A stretch of DNA of 64,000 nucleotides from Lacinutrix sp. Hel_I_90. GTDB lineage: Bacteria > Bacteroidota > Bacteroidia > Flavobacteriales > Flavobacteriaceae. Both the position numbers and the translations under genes were made by a program. This document shows, piece after piece, positions 18,568-25,786 of this stretch; within the stretch, counting starts at the first letter, position 1, and every line of letters begins with the position of its first letter. A model generated the notes under the pieces. That model searched no databases. It was not told the DNA's origin and was given only the letters and a program-made list of their open reading frames with translations. Where the stretch lies: NCBI RefSeq assembly GCF_000934685.1, contig NZ_JYNQ01000001.1, positions 1,600,501 to 1,664,500 of the forward strand, in the 5' to 3' direction.

Positions 18568-19347
18568 ATGGCAAAGACTAAAGAAGTAAGTGTAGAGCAA
18601 CGTTTAAGAGCCTTATACGATTTACAATTAATAGATTCTAGAATCGACGAAATAAGAAGCGTTCGCGGAGAACTACCTCTAGAGGTAAGTGATTTAGAAG
18701 ATGAAGTTGCTGGATTAAACACTAGATTAGAAAAACTTCAAGATAGTTTGGCTACAATTGACACGCAAATAGTCGAAAAGAAAAACTTAATTGAAGAAGC
18801 TAAGGCACTAATTAAAAAGTATAGCGAACAACAAAAGAATGTTAGAAATAACAGAGAATTTAACTCGTTAACTAAAGAAATAGAGTTTCAAGAACTTGAA
18901 ATCGAATTAGCAGAAAAGCACATTAGAGAATTCAAAGCACAAATCGAGCAGAAAAAAGAAGTTATTGATAAAACTAAAGCGCACAATAAAGAGCGTGAAT
19001 CTCACTTAAAATATAAAAAGAGTGAGTTAGACGCGATTTTAAGTGAAACGGCGAAAGAAGAAGAAGCTTTAATTAATAAATCTGAAGAATACAAAAAGAA
19101 AATCGAAGAGCGCTTAGTTAAAGCCTATCACCGTATTCGTACCAATGTTAAAAATGGCTTAGCTGTTGTACCAATTGAAAGAGGAGCTTCTGGAGGTTCA
19201 TACTTTACTATTCCACCACAAGTACAAATGGAAATTGGCTCTCGTAAAAAAATCATTACAGATGAGCATTCAGGACGTATTTTAGTAGATGAGTTACTAG
19301 CTCAAGAGCAAAGAGAAAAAATGGAAAAAATGTTTAAAAAACTATAA
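18568..19347 (+). CDS. CT398-like coiled-coil protein with degenerate zinc ribbon
   Basis: 259 residues. Residues ~20-185 are a long coiled coil rich in Glu/Lys. The C-terminal part matches the zinc ribbon of the CT398/CdsZ-like family, normally two CxxC knuckles, but the cysteines are gone: the first pair is Ser208/Ser211 (GASGGSYF) and the second Asp232/Ser235 (DEHSGRIL). The surrounding fold-defining residues (FTIPPQ, GRIL) are kept, so it is probably folded but zinc-free. In other bacteria such proteins bind flagellar or secretion components; no partner can be named here. It is cotranscribed with the Nif3-like gene. Confidence 0.88.
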   Translation: MAKTKEVSVEQRLRALYDLQLIDSRIDEIRSVRGELPLEVSDLEDEVAGLNTRLEKLQDSLATIDTQIVEKKNLIEEAKALIKKYSEQQKNVRNNREFNSLTKEIEFQELEIELAEKHIREFKAQIEQKKEVIDKTKAHNKERESHLKYKKSELDAILSETAKEEEALINKSEEYKKKIEERLVKAYHRIRTNVKNGLAVVPIERGASGGSYFTIPPQVQMEIGSRKKIITDEHSGRILVDELLAQEQREKMEKMFKKL

Positions 19348-19368
19348 TTCCAATTTTAAATTATATTT

Positions 19369-19400
19369 AAAGCCTTCATAACCTGAAGGCTTTTTTTTTT
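19369..19400 (+). terminator. Rho-independent terminator after the CT398-like gene
   Basis: AAAGCCTTCA / TGAAGGCTTT stem with loop TAACC and a run of ten T. Confidence 0.9.
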
Positions 19401-19466
19401 AATATAATTTTAAACTAATTTGAATTAAGGATTCTTAACTTAATGCGACAAAGAAGAAAAAATATT

Positions 19467-20132
19467 ATGAAAAAAATACTATTTCTCATTTCGCTTACCT
19501 TATTATTTAACTGTAAGAACACAGCTCAAAATAGCGAAACGACTCAAAATCAGAACGCTATAAAAACAGCCAAGCCTATTGAAGTTCCTTTGGAAAACGG
19601 AATGGCGAAAGCCTATTTTGCAAGTGGTTGCTTTTGGTGTGTTGAAGCCATTTATGAGCGCGTAAAAGGGGTTGAAGAATCTATTAGTGGTTATGCTGGC
19701 GGCCATACTAAAAACCCAACCTACGAAGCAAGCAATACTGGCAACACCGGACATGCAGAAGCTGTAGAGGTTATTTATGATCCAAAAATTGTAAGCTTCG
19801 AAACCTTAGTTGACGTTTATTTTGCCTCTCAAAATCCTACCCAGGTAAACGGCCAAGGTCCAGATAGAGGATCACAATACCGTTCTATTATTTTTTATCA
19901 AAACGAGTCGCAGAAAAAAATTATTGAAGCTAAAAAAACAGCTTTGAAAAATGAACTAGATAAAGCGGTAGCCGCAGAAGTATATCCGTTTCAAAAATTC
20001 TGGATTGCTGAAGACTACCATCAAAACTACGAAAAACGGCATCCAGACAATAGCTATATTAGAAATGTGTCTATCCCTCGGTTAAAGCGTTTCCAATCAA
20101 AAATGCCTGCTGTTTTAAAAGAAACGCATTAA
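19467..20132 (+). CDS. msrA: Peptide-methionine (S)-S-oxide reductase, lipoprotein form
   Basis: Reduces methionine-S-sulfoxide in proteins. The catalytic motif is SGCFWCVEAIYERVKG; the substrate-binding and later motifs GYAGG, GHAEAVEV, GPDRGSQYRS and YHQNYEKRHPDN are all present. The N-terminus starting at 19467 (MKKILFLISLTLLFNC) is a lipoprotein signal with lipid-anchored Cys16, followed by a ~25-residue Asn/Thr/Gln-rich linker, so the enzyme should act outside the cytoplasm. An upstream in-frame ATG at 19443 would add eight residues (MRQRRKNI) and is less likely. No msrB domain is fused. Downstream it faces a convergent methyltransferase. Confidence 0.93.
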   Translation: MKKILFLISLTLLFNCKNTAQNSETTQNQNAIKTAKPIEVPLENGMAKAYFASGCFWCVEAIYERVKGVEESISGYAGGHTKNPTYEASNTGNTGHAEAVEVIYDPKIVSFETLVDVYFASQNPTQVNGQGPDRGSQYRSIIFYQNESQKKIIEAKKTALKNELDKAVAAEVYPFQKFWIAEDYHQNYEKRHPDNSYIRNVSIPRLKRFQSKMPAVLKETH

Positions 20133-20134
20133 CA

Positions 20135-20205
20135 ATTCACATTTTAACTTACTTAGCCAGTAACATTCACTTATTATCTTTCTAAGTAGTAAATGAAAAG
20201 TGAAT
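20135..20205. repeat. Imperfect inverted repeat between convergent genes
   Basis: ATTCACATTTT...ACTTAG at the left is mirrored by CTAAGTAG...AAAAGTGAAT at the right, with a loop of about 28 nt. It fills most of the gap between msrA and the convergent methyltransferase gene. It may act as a long terminator hairpin; there is no T-run, so this is tentative. Confidence 0.45.
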
Positions 20206-20224
20206 TCTATACACGCTATAAAAA

Positions 20225-21025
20225 TTAAAGCTTAGTTGCTTTAATCTCGAAAATAAGTGGATACAATTTATCCTTAGTCACATAATTGCCCGATGCCGTT
20301 TTTTCTAATTCGGGCAATACGTTATAAGGACTTTCGTCATATTCATTTAAAAAGTCTATATGTAATCCCGCTTCTGTTAACGCGTTGACGACCTCGCTTA
20401 AACCATGGTTCCAACCATACTCTTTACTCACCATTTTAGAAGCAGTGTTCGCATAAGTTCCTTCATATTCTTCATAGATTACCTCATCCTGCATATAGCC
20501 ATATTTCATAATAGGCGTACCCTCTAAATAATCAAACATCCAAACAATGGGATGGAATTCAACCATGTAAAAGCTACCTCCTTTTTTTAATTTTTCAGCA
20601 ATCATGCGTCCCCAGGGCTTTAAATCTGGTAACCAACCAATTACACCATAACTTGTAAAAACAATATCAAAAGTGTCTTTGAGATGTTTTGCCGTATCTA
20701 AAACATTACAACAGATAAAGCGGGCATCGAGATTTAATTCCTCATTCAAAGCTCTGGCCAGTTTTATGCCTTCATCACTTAAATCTACACCAACCGCTTT
20801 GGCTCCTCGTCTACTCCAACTAAGTGTGTCTTGACCAAAATGACACTGTAAATGCAATAAAGACTTTCCGTTTACATCCCCTAAAGCATTCAACTCGTAG
20901 GACATTAAAGAGGATTTTCCGTTTTTAAAAGCTGCCATATCATACAGGTCACTATTAGCATGCACCTTAACTTTAGTGTTCCAAGTGGTTTTATTAACAT
21001 TAAAAAATACTGAATGATCATTCAT
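20225..21025 (-). CDS. Class I SAM-dependent methyltransferase
   Basis: 266 residues. The SAM-binding motif I region is LLHLQCHFGQDTLSW, followed by VGVDLSDEGIKLA (motif with the ribose-binding Asp) and DIVFTSYGVIGWLPD. The family is the common methyltransferase-domain-11 type; the substrate is unknown, and a small molecule is likelier than nucleic acid because no RNA-binding domain is attached. Start MNDHSVFFNVNKTTWN is plausible. It is divergent from the DUF6503-like lipoprotein gene, and a minus-strand TAGTTTTG box lies 18 nt before its start. Confidence 0.85.
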   Translation of the reverse strand: MNDHSVFFNVNKTTWNTKVKVHANSDLYDMAAFKNGKSSLMSYELNALGDVNGKSLLHLQCHFGQDTLSWSRRGAKAVGVDLSDEGIKLARALNEELNLDARFICCNVLDTAKHLKDTFDIVFTSYGVIGWLPDLKPWGRMIAEKLKKGGSFYMVEFHPIVWMFDYLEGTPIMKYGYMQDEVIYEEYEGTYANTASKMVSKEYGWNHGLSEVVNALTEAGLHIDFLNEYDESPYNVLPELEKTASGNYVTKDKLYPLIFEIKATKL

Positions 21026-21042
21026 ATCTGCTTGATTTTCAT

Positions 21043-21070
21043 CAAAACTAATTAATATTTCTTAGCTTTG
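21043..21070. promoter_or_regulatory. Divergent -7 boxes
   Basis: Minus-strand TAGTTTTG (21043-21050) and plus-strand TAGCTTTG (21063-21070) each match TAnnTTTG and face the methyltransferase and lipoprotein genes. No TTG lies at the standard distance on either side, so support is partial. Confidence 0.4.
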
Positions 21071-21086
21071 AAAGAAAAGCAAAAGC

Positions 21087-21743
21087 ATGTATAGATTACT
21101 CATTATTAGCCTGATTTTATTATCCTCTTGTAAGTCTGAAACAAAGCCTGTTGAAAAAGAGCTTACTTTAGCACAAAAAATCGCCAACGCACACGGTTTT
21201 GAAAACTGGAAAAACGTTGAAGAGATTCAGTTTACTTTTAATGTCGATCAAGACACCATCCATTTTGAACGTTTTTGGACTTGGAATCCAAACACTTTTG
21301 AGGTTAAAAAGACAACAGTAAACGACACGATTACTTATAACAGATTGAAAATCGAACAAGCTAGTCTCACAGCCGATCGTGCCTTTGTAAACGATAAATT
21401 CTGGTTGCTTTTTCCTTATCAATTAGTTTGGGATGATGGTATTACACTAACAAAACCCATAACAATGGAAGCTCCAATTAGTAAAAAACTTTTAAATAAA
21501 ACCACACTATTATATTCAGATAATGGTGGTTATACTCCAGGTGATGCTTACGATATTTTCTACGATGACAACTACGTTATTAAAGAATGGATTTTTAGAG
21601 AAGGTAATGCTACTGAACCTACAATGATAAATACGTTTGAAAACTACACTAATATTAAGGGTCTTAATTTAGCATTAGACCATAAAAAAGCCGAAGGCAA
21701 TTGGAGCCTTAACTTTACCAACGTTTCAGTTAAAACCAAATAA
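21087..21743 (+). CDS. DUF6503-like lipoprotein
   Basis: 218 residues. Lipoprotein signal MYRLLIISLILLSSC with the lipid-anchored Cys at residue 15. The mature part begins with a Lys/Glu linker, then AHGFENWKNVEEIQFTFNVD and HFERFWTWNP, which I recognise as the pattern of the DUF6503 family of Bacteroidota. The body alternates beta-strands and aromatic residues, consistent with a LolA/LolB-like half-barrel, but this is inference. Function unknown; probably located in the periplasm or at the outer membrane. It converges with the YjdI-CDGSH gene. Confidence 0.75.
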   Translation: MYRLLIISLILLSSCKSETKPVEKELTLAQKIANAHGFENWKNVEEIQFTFNVDQDTIHFERFWTWNPNTFEVKKTTVNDTITYNRLKIEQASLTADRAFVNDKFWLLFPYQLVWDDGITLTKPITMEAPISKKLLNKTTLLYSDNGGYTPGDAYDIFYDDNYVIKEWIFREGNATEPTMINTFENYTNIKGLNLALDHKKAEGNWSLNFTNVSVKTK

Positions 21744-21769
21744 AACCTAAAACGGGAAAACAATTTATT

Positions 21770-22189
21770 TTAATCTTTAAAATCAGCAGCTGTATGGGAT
21801 CCGTCGCAATAGGGCTTATTTTTAGAGACACCGCATCTACAAAAGGCTGTTGTTTTGTCTTTAGCTTCCTTACGACCATCGCAGTGCGTCACTTCTAGTG
21901 TTCCATAAACTAATAAGGGGCCATTTTCACGCACGTCAACTTTGGTGTTTAAAGTTTCCGTTTCCTTGTTGTTTTCACCAATCATTTCATAACCCAACGC
22001 TCCAGATGGGCAAGCTTTCACTTGGTTTACAATAGCACTGGTCGTTGCAGCATCAATTTTAATCCACGGTTTCTCCTTGGGTTTAAAGACGTCTCCAAGA
22101 CCTTTTACACAAATTCCCGAATGTATACAGGCTTCTGGTTTCCAAATTACAGTAACTTCACCGTTGCTATACTCTTTTGTTTTACTCAT
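21770..22189 (-). CDS. YjdI-type ferredoxin-like plus CDGSH iron-sulfur protein
   Basis: 139 residues with two small iron-sulfur modules. Residues ~1-70 match the YjdI/Fer4_19 domain (WKPEACIHSGICVKGL, KACPSGALGYE), with Cys ligands that may bind a [4Fe-4S] or similar cluster. Residues ~95-139 form a CDGSH domain (CRCGVSKNKPYCDGSH) with the 3Cys-1His ligand set of a redox-active [2Fe-2S] cluster. The fusion suggests electron transfer between the two clusters; physiological partners are unknown. A good promoter (TTG, 20 nt, TATCTTTA) precedes it. Confidence 0.92.
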   Translation of the reverse strand: MSKTKEYSNGEVTVIWKPEACIHSGICVKGLGDVFKPKEKPWIKIDAATTSAIVNQVKACPSGALGYEMIGENNKETETLNTKVDVRENGPLLVYGTLEVTHCDGRKEAKDKTTAFCRCGVSKNKPYCDGSHTAADFKD

Positions 22190-22204
22190 AATTTTCCGTT
22201 TTAC

Positions 22205-22235
22205 TAAAGATACAAAATCAGTCTAAACATTGCAA
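22205..22235 (-). promoter_or_regulatory. Promoter of the YjdI-CDGSH gene
   Basis: Read on the minus strand: TTG (plus 22233-22235), exactly 20 nt spacer, then TATCTTTA (plus 22205-22212), one base off TAnnTTTG. It sits 16 nt before the start codon. Confidence 0.6.
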
Positions 22236-22270
22236 TCGGGTTCTGCCTTCCTTTCTACGCTAATTATTCT

Positions 22271-22278
22271 TATTTTTG
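22271..22278 (+). promoter_or_regulatory. -7 box of the kynurenine cluster promoter
   Basis: TATTTTTG, an exact -7 match, 25 nt before the GTG start at 22303. Because it overlaps the upstream in-frame TTG codon at 22276, it argues against that TTG as the start. No -33 TTG at the standard distance. Confidence 0.5.
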
Positions 22279-22302
22279 TTGGAAACCGAAAATCGATATA
22301 CA

Positions 22303-23574
22303 GTGTCCAACTATAAATTAGGTCCAGACTTTGCCAAACAATTAGATAAAGAAGATCCATTAGCACATTTTAAAAATCAATTTCATATTCCAAAAGATAA
22401 AAATGGAAACGAACTCATTTATCTCTGCGGAAATTCTCTTGGATTACAACCTAAAATCACAAAAGACTATATTAATCAAGAACTTGAAGATTGGGCCAAT
22501 TTAGGCGTTGAAGGGCATACTGAAGGAAAAAACCCGTGGTTACATTATCATGAGTTTTTAACAGAAACTATGGCAGAAGTCGTTGGTGCAAAACCCATTG
22601 AAGTGGTCGTGATGAATACACTAACCGCTAATTTGCATTTTATGATGGTGTCGTTTTACAAACCCACACAAAAACGTTATAAGATTTTAATTGAGGCAGA
22701 TGCGTTTCCTTCAGATAAATACGCAGTAGAATCACAACTCCGCCATCATGGCTTTGATGATACAGAAGGTCTTATTCTTTGGAAAGCGCGCGAAGGCGAA
22801 GAATTGGCAAACTACGAGGATTTAGAAAGCATTCTGGAAACACAAGGTGAAGACATTGCTTTAGTTATGATTGGTGGTGTAAATTATTATACCGGCCAGT
22901 TTTTCGATTTAAAACGCATTGCAAACTTAGGTCATAAAAAAGGCTGCGTTGTTGGTTTTGACTGTGCCCATGGTGCAGGAAATGTGGCACTGAATCTCCA
23001 TGATTCTGGAGCTGATTTCGCCGTTTGGTGTACTTATAAATACATGAATTCTGGACCAGGAAGTTTATCTGGTTGCTTTGTTCACGAACGACATGCCAAC
23101 AATAAATCGCTAAATAGATTCACGGGGTGGTGGAGTCACAATAAACAGACCCGTTTTAGAATGCGTGATGAATTTGACCAATTACCCGGCGCTGAAGGTT
23201 GGCAATTATCCAATCCGCCCATATTATCAATGGCTGCCATTCGCGCATCAGTAAATGTCTTTAAAGCCGCAGGATTTGATAATTTAATTAAGAAATCAAA
23301 AAAACTAACAGGCTATTTCGAGTTTCTAATCAACGCACTCAATAATCCTGATATTAAAATAATAACCCCTAGCAATCCAAACGAACGCGGTTGCCAACTC
23401 TCTATCCAGGTTAAAAATGCCGATAGAGGCCTACATAACAAACTAACAGAAGCTGGAGTAATTAGCGATTGGCGAGAGCCAGATGTGATTCGCTGCGCAC
23501 CAGTACCTCTGTATAATTCTTTTGAGGATGTGTATGATATGGTTGAGAAATTAAAAACAGTTTTAAACGAATAA
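22303..23574 (+). CDS. kynU: Kynureninase
   Basis: PLP enzyme that cleaves kynurenine or 3-hydroxykynurenine to anthranilate or 3-hydroxyanthranilate plus alanine. Features: IYLCGNSLGLQPK near the N-terminus, NTLTANLHFMM (cofactor phosphate), GFDCAHGAGNVALNL with the PLP-pyridine Asp, and the Schiff-base Lys in WCTYKYMNSGPGS. About 423 residues, usual length. I place the start at GTG 22303, giving MSNYKLGPDFAKQLD, which matches kynureninase N-termini; an upstream TTG at 22276 falls in the promoter -7 box. It is the first gene of a seven-gene kynurenine catabolic cluster. Confidence 0.95.
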   Translation: MSNYKLGPDFAKQLDKEDPLAHFKNQFHIPKDKNGNELIYLCGNSLGLQPKITKDYINQELEDWANLGVEGHTEGKNPWLHYHEFLTETMAEVVGAKPIEVVVMNTLTANLHFMMVSFYKPTQKRYKILIEADAFPSDKYAVESQLRHHGFDDTEGLILWKAREGEELANYEDLESILETQGEDIALVMIGGVNYYTGQFFDLKRIANLGHKKGCVVGFDCAHGAGNVALNLHDSGADFAVWCTYKYMNSGPGSLSGCFVHERHANNKSLNRFTGWWSHNKQTRFRMRDEFDQLPGAEGWQLSNPPILSMAAIRASVNVFKAAGFDNLIKKSKKLTGYFEFLINALNNPDIKIITPSNPNERGCQLSIQVKNADRGLHNKLTEAGVISDWREPDVIRCAPVPLYNSFEDVYDMVEKLKTVLNE

Positions 23575-23586
23575 AAACCCTTTCCT

Positions 23587-23721
23587 CCCAACACTTCGAA
23601 ATAGAAGAAAGCTGGGTTTTGAATTTCAAAAAAGACATTCGAAAGTCGGAAAAGGTTAAAGAGATAAAAAAAAATAAACAGATAGCCACGATTTTTGAAA
23701 TAAGAAAATTCTGGCAATGAC
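23587..23721 (+). repeat. Dispersed intergenic repeat, copy A
   Basis: About 135 bp filling the kynU-kmo gap. It is alignable over its full length with copy B (25164-25301): shared blocks include CCCAACA, AAAAGACATTCGAAA, TCGGAAA, AACAGAT, GATTTTT and terminal GCAATGAC. Its right part can fold as a hairpin (GCCA at 23685 with TGGC at 23712). It ends exactly 11 nt before the ATG of the monooxygenase gene. Confidence 0.75.
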
Positions 23722-23732
23722 GATTTTATAAA

Positions 23733-25136
23733 ATGAAAAAACAACAAAATATACTCATTATTGGCGCTGGACTTTGTGGCTCCCTTTTAGCCTTAAGGCT
23801 AGGACAGCGTGGCTATAACGTCACCGTTTACGAAATGCGTCCAGATTTACGTAAAACAGATATTTCTGCAGGACGCTCAATAAACTTAGCATTCTCAGAT
23901 CGTGGAAATAAAGCCATGAAATTAGTTGGCATAGAAGACCAGGTAAAAGAACTGTGTATTCCAATGAATGGCCGTATGATTCATGATAAAGAAGGCAACA
24001 CCTTTTTATCTAATTATAGTGGGCGCGACCATGAATACATAAACTCTATTTCGCGTGGCGGACTTAATGCCTTATTATTGGATGAAGCAGAGAAACACGA
24101 CAATGTTACGATTCATTTTAATAAACAATGCCAATCGGTAGATTTTGAAAAAACCACCGCTTTATTTCAGGATTACACAACAAAAAAAACATTTATTGAA
24201 GATGCAGACTGTATTATAGCTACAGACGGCGCTGGTTCTGCCTTGCGAAAAAGCTATTATTTAGGTAGAAAATTCTTATTTAGTTTTTCACAAAATTACC
24301 TCACACATGGCTATAAAGAACTCAGTATTCTTCCAACGGAAACTGGTGATTATAAAACCTATAAAAATGCATTACACATTTGGCCAAGAGGCGATTTTAT
24401 GGTTATTGCATTACCAAATTTAGATGGGAGTTTTACAGTTACTTTATTTTTAAGCTATGCTGAAGGCGAGTACAACTTCAATAATTTAACCACTCCAGAA
24501 ATTGTTACGGCCTTCTTTACAAAAGAATTTCCTGATGCTTTAGAGCTCATGCCCAATTTAGTAACCGATTTCTTTGAAAACCCAACAGCGCCTTTAGGGA
24601 CCGTAAAATGTTCACCTTGGCATTATAAAGGCAATACCCTGTTAATGGGAGATTCGGCTCATGCCATTGTTCCGTTTTACGGACAAGGGATGAATGCCTC
24701 TTTTGAGGATGTCGTAGAATTCGACGCTATTTTAGACCAACAGCTAGAGAATTGGGAAGCCACTTTTACGGCCTATGAAAAAACAAGAAAAAAAGACACC
24801 GATGCCATTGCCGATTTAGCCATTGATAATTTTCACGAAATGAAAGACCATGTCTCTAATCCTATTTTCCAGGAAAAGCGTAAATTAGAAATGGCTTTAG
24901 AAAAAGAATTCCCTAATGACTATTCGTCAAAATATTCATTGGTTACCTTTAATGAACAGATTGGGTATAGAGAAGCCATGCTTCGCGGAAGAGCACAAGA
25001 CAAAGCGCTTTTAAATTTAATTGCCGATGGAAAAATAGATTTAAACGCAGATTTAAAGCATACTTTAAAATTAGTCTTAAAAGAAACCGAAGACATTTTA
25101 GAGGAAGATACTATCGCTAAAACAATGAAGCCTTAA
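23733..25136 (+). CDS. kmo: Kynurenine 3-monooxygenase
   Basis: FAD- and NADPH-dependent aromatic hydroxylase converting L-kynurenine to 3-hydroxykynurenine. 467 residues. FAD-binding Rossmann motif IIGAGLCGSLLALRLGQRG at the N-terminus, then GRSINLAFSDRG typical of KMO; the second FAD motif is LLMGDSAHAIVPFYGQGMNA. The C-terminal ~80 residues are helical; the bacterial enzymes lack a strong membrane anchor. It lies 158 nt after kynU, with the gap occupied by repeat copy A. With kynU and the 3-hydroxyanthranilate dioxygenase it directs flux to 3-hydroxyanthranilate rather than anthranilate. Confidence 0.95.
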   Translation: MKKQQNILIIGAGLCGSLLALRLGQRGYNVTVYEMRPDLRKTDISAGRSINLAFSDRGNKAMKLVGIEDQVKELCIPMNGRMIHDKEGNTFLSNYSGRDHEYINSISRGGLNALLLDEAEKHDNVTIHFNKQCQSVDFEKTTALFQDYTTKKTFIEDADCIIATDGAGSALRKSYYLGRKFLFSFSQNYLTHGYKELSILPTETGDYKTYKNALHIWPRGDFMVIALPNLDGSFTVTLFLSYAEGEYNFNNLTTPEIVTAFFTKEFPDALELMPNLVTDFFENPTAPLGTVKCSPWHYKGNTLLMGDSAHAIVPFYGQGMNASFEDVVEFDAILDQQLENWEATFTAYEKTRKKDTDAIADLAIDNFHEMKDHVSNPIFQEKRKLEMALEKEFPNDYSSKYSLVTFNEQIGYREAMLRGRAQDKALLNLIADGKIDLNADLKHTLKLVLKETEDILEEDTIAKTMKP

Positions 25137-25163
25137 AAAACTAATAATAGAAAAACACCATAC

Positions 25164-25301
25164 CCCAACAATTCCGGATAAAAGAAAGATGCCTTTTTAA
25201 TTTTCCAAAAGACATTCGAAAATCGGAAAGGTTCGAAAAGGCAAAGAATCTAAAACAAACAGATTGCCGCGATTTTTAAAAATAAAAAACCGCGCAATGA
25301 C
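25164..25301 (+). repeat. Dispersed intergenic repeat, copy B
   Basis: About 138 bp, same orientation and full-length similarity to copy A. The terminal hairpin has a different stem sequence (ATTGCCGCG at 25263 with CGCGCAAT at 25291). It ends exactly 11 nt before the ATG of the RidA-type gene. Confidence 0.75.
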
Positions 25302-25312
25302 TTAAAAACATA

Positions 25313-25723
25313 ATGATGAGTGACCAAAAAAAAGTAACACCAAGAGGTGCCTACCCACATACCAAACGCGTTGGCGATTTCATTTTCGTTTCAGGCACCA
25401 GTTCCCGTAGAGCAGATAATACAATTGCTGGTGTAGATATCATAGACGACATGGGAACAAAACGTTTAAATGCTGAAGTACAAACGCGAGAAGTCTTAAA
25501 AAATATTGAAAAGAATTTAGCTAATGAAGGCGCAACATTAAAAGATGTGGTCGACGTGACTTCTTTTCTAGTAAACATGAATGACTTTTCTGGCTATAAT
25601 AAAGCGTATGCTGAGTTTTTTGAAAAAGAAACAGGACCAACACGAACAACAGTAGCAGTACATCAGTTACCACATCCAGATTTGGTGGTAGAAATAAAGG
25701 TGATGGCTTTTAAAAAATTATAA
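25313..25723 (+). CDS. RidA/YjgF-family protein, probable 2-aminomuconate deaminase
   Basis: 136-residue RidA-fold protein: [13 protein letters not shown], the long central helix [21 protein letters not shown], and the substrate-carboxylate Arg in GPTRTTVAV. RidA relatives (NbaF/AmnD type) deaminate 2-aminomuconate to 4-oxalocrotonate in the meta-cleavage branch of tryptophan and nitrobenzoate degradation. Its position between kynurenine monooxygenase and the semialdehyde dehydrogenase supports that role over general enamine/imine detoxification, but this is inferred from context. The start is one of two tandem ATG codons (25313 or 25316), preceded by repeat copy B. Confidence 0.88.
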   Translation: MMSDQKKVTPRGAYPHTKRVGDFIFVSGTSSRRADNTIAGVDIIDDMGTKRLNAEVQTREVLKNIEKNLANEGATLKDVVDVTSFLVNMNDFSGYNKAYAEFFEKETGPTRTTVAVHQLPHPDLVVEIKVMAFKKL

Positions 25724-25731
25724 AGCGAAGC

Positions 25732-25758
25732 CCTTACAGATTTTCAAAACCTGTGAGG
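25732..25758. repeat. Intergenic hairpin related to the 28158 hairpin
   Basis: CCTTACAG / CTGTGAGG stem with an AT-rich loop, lying just after the RidA gene stop. The right arm (AAAACCTG then GAGG) resembles the hairpin at 28158-28188, suggesting a shared repeat family. No T-run follows, so it is not an obvious terminator. Confidence 0.55.
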
Positions 25759-25786
25759 CCTAATAAAACAAAATACCTATAAATTA

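Noticed and set aside
23313-23747. 144-residue minus-strand open frame over the kynU end and repeat A
   Set aside because: Antisense to the conserved kynureninase C-terminus and to a repeat; composition is not protein-like.
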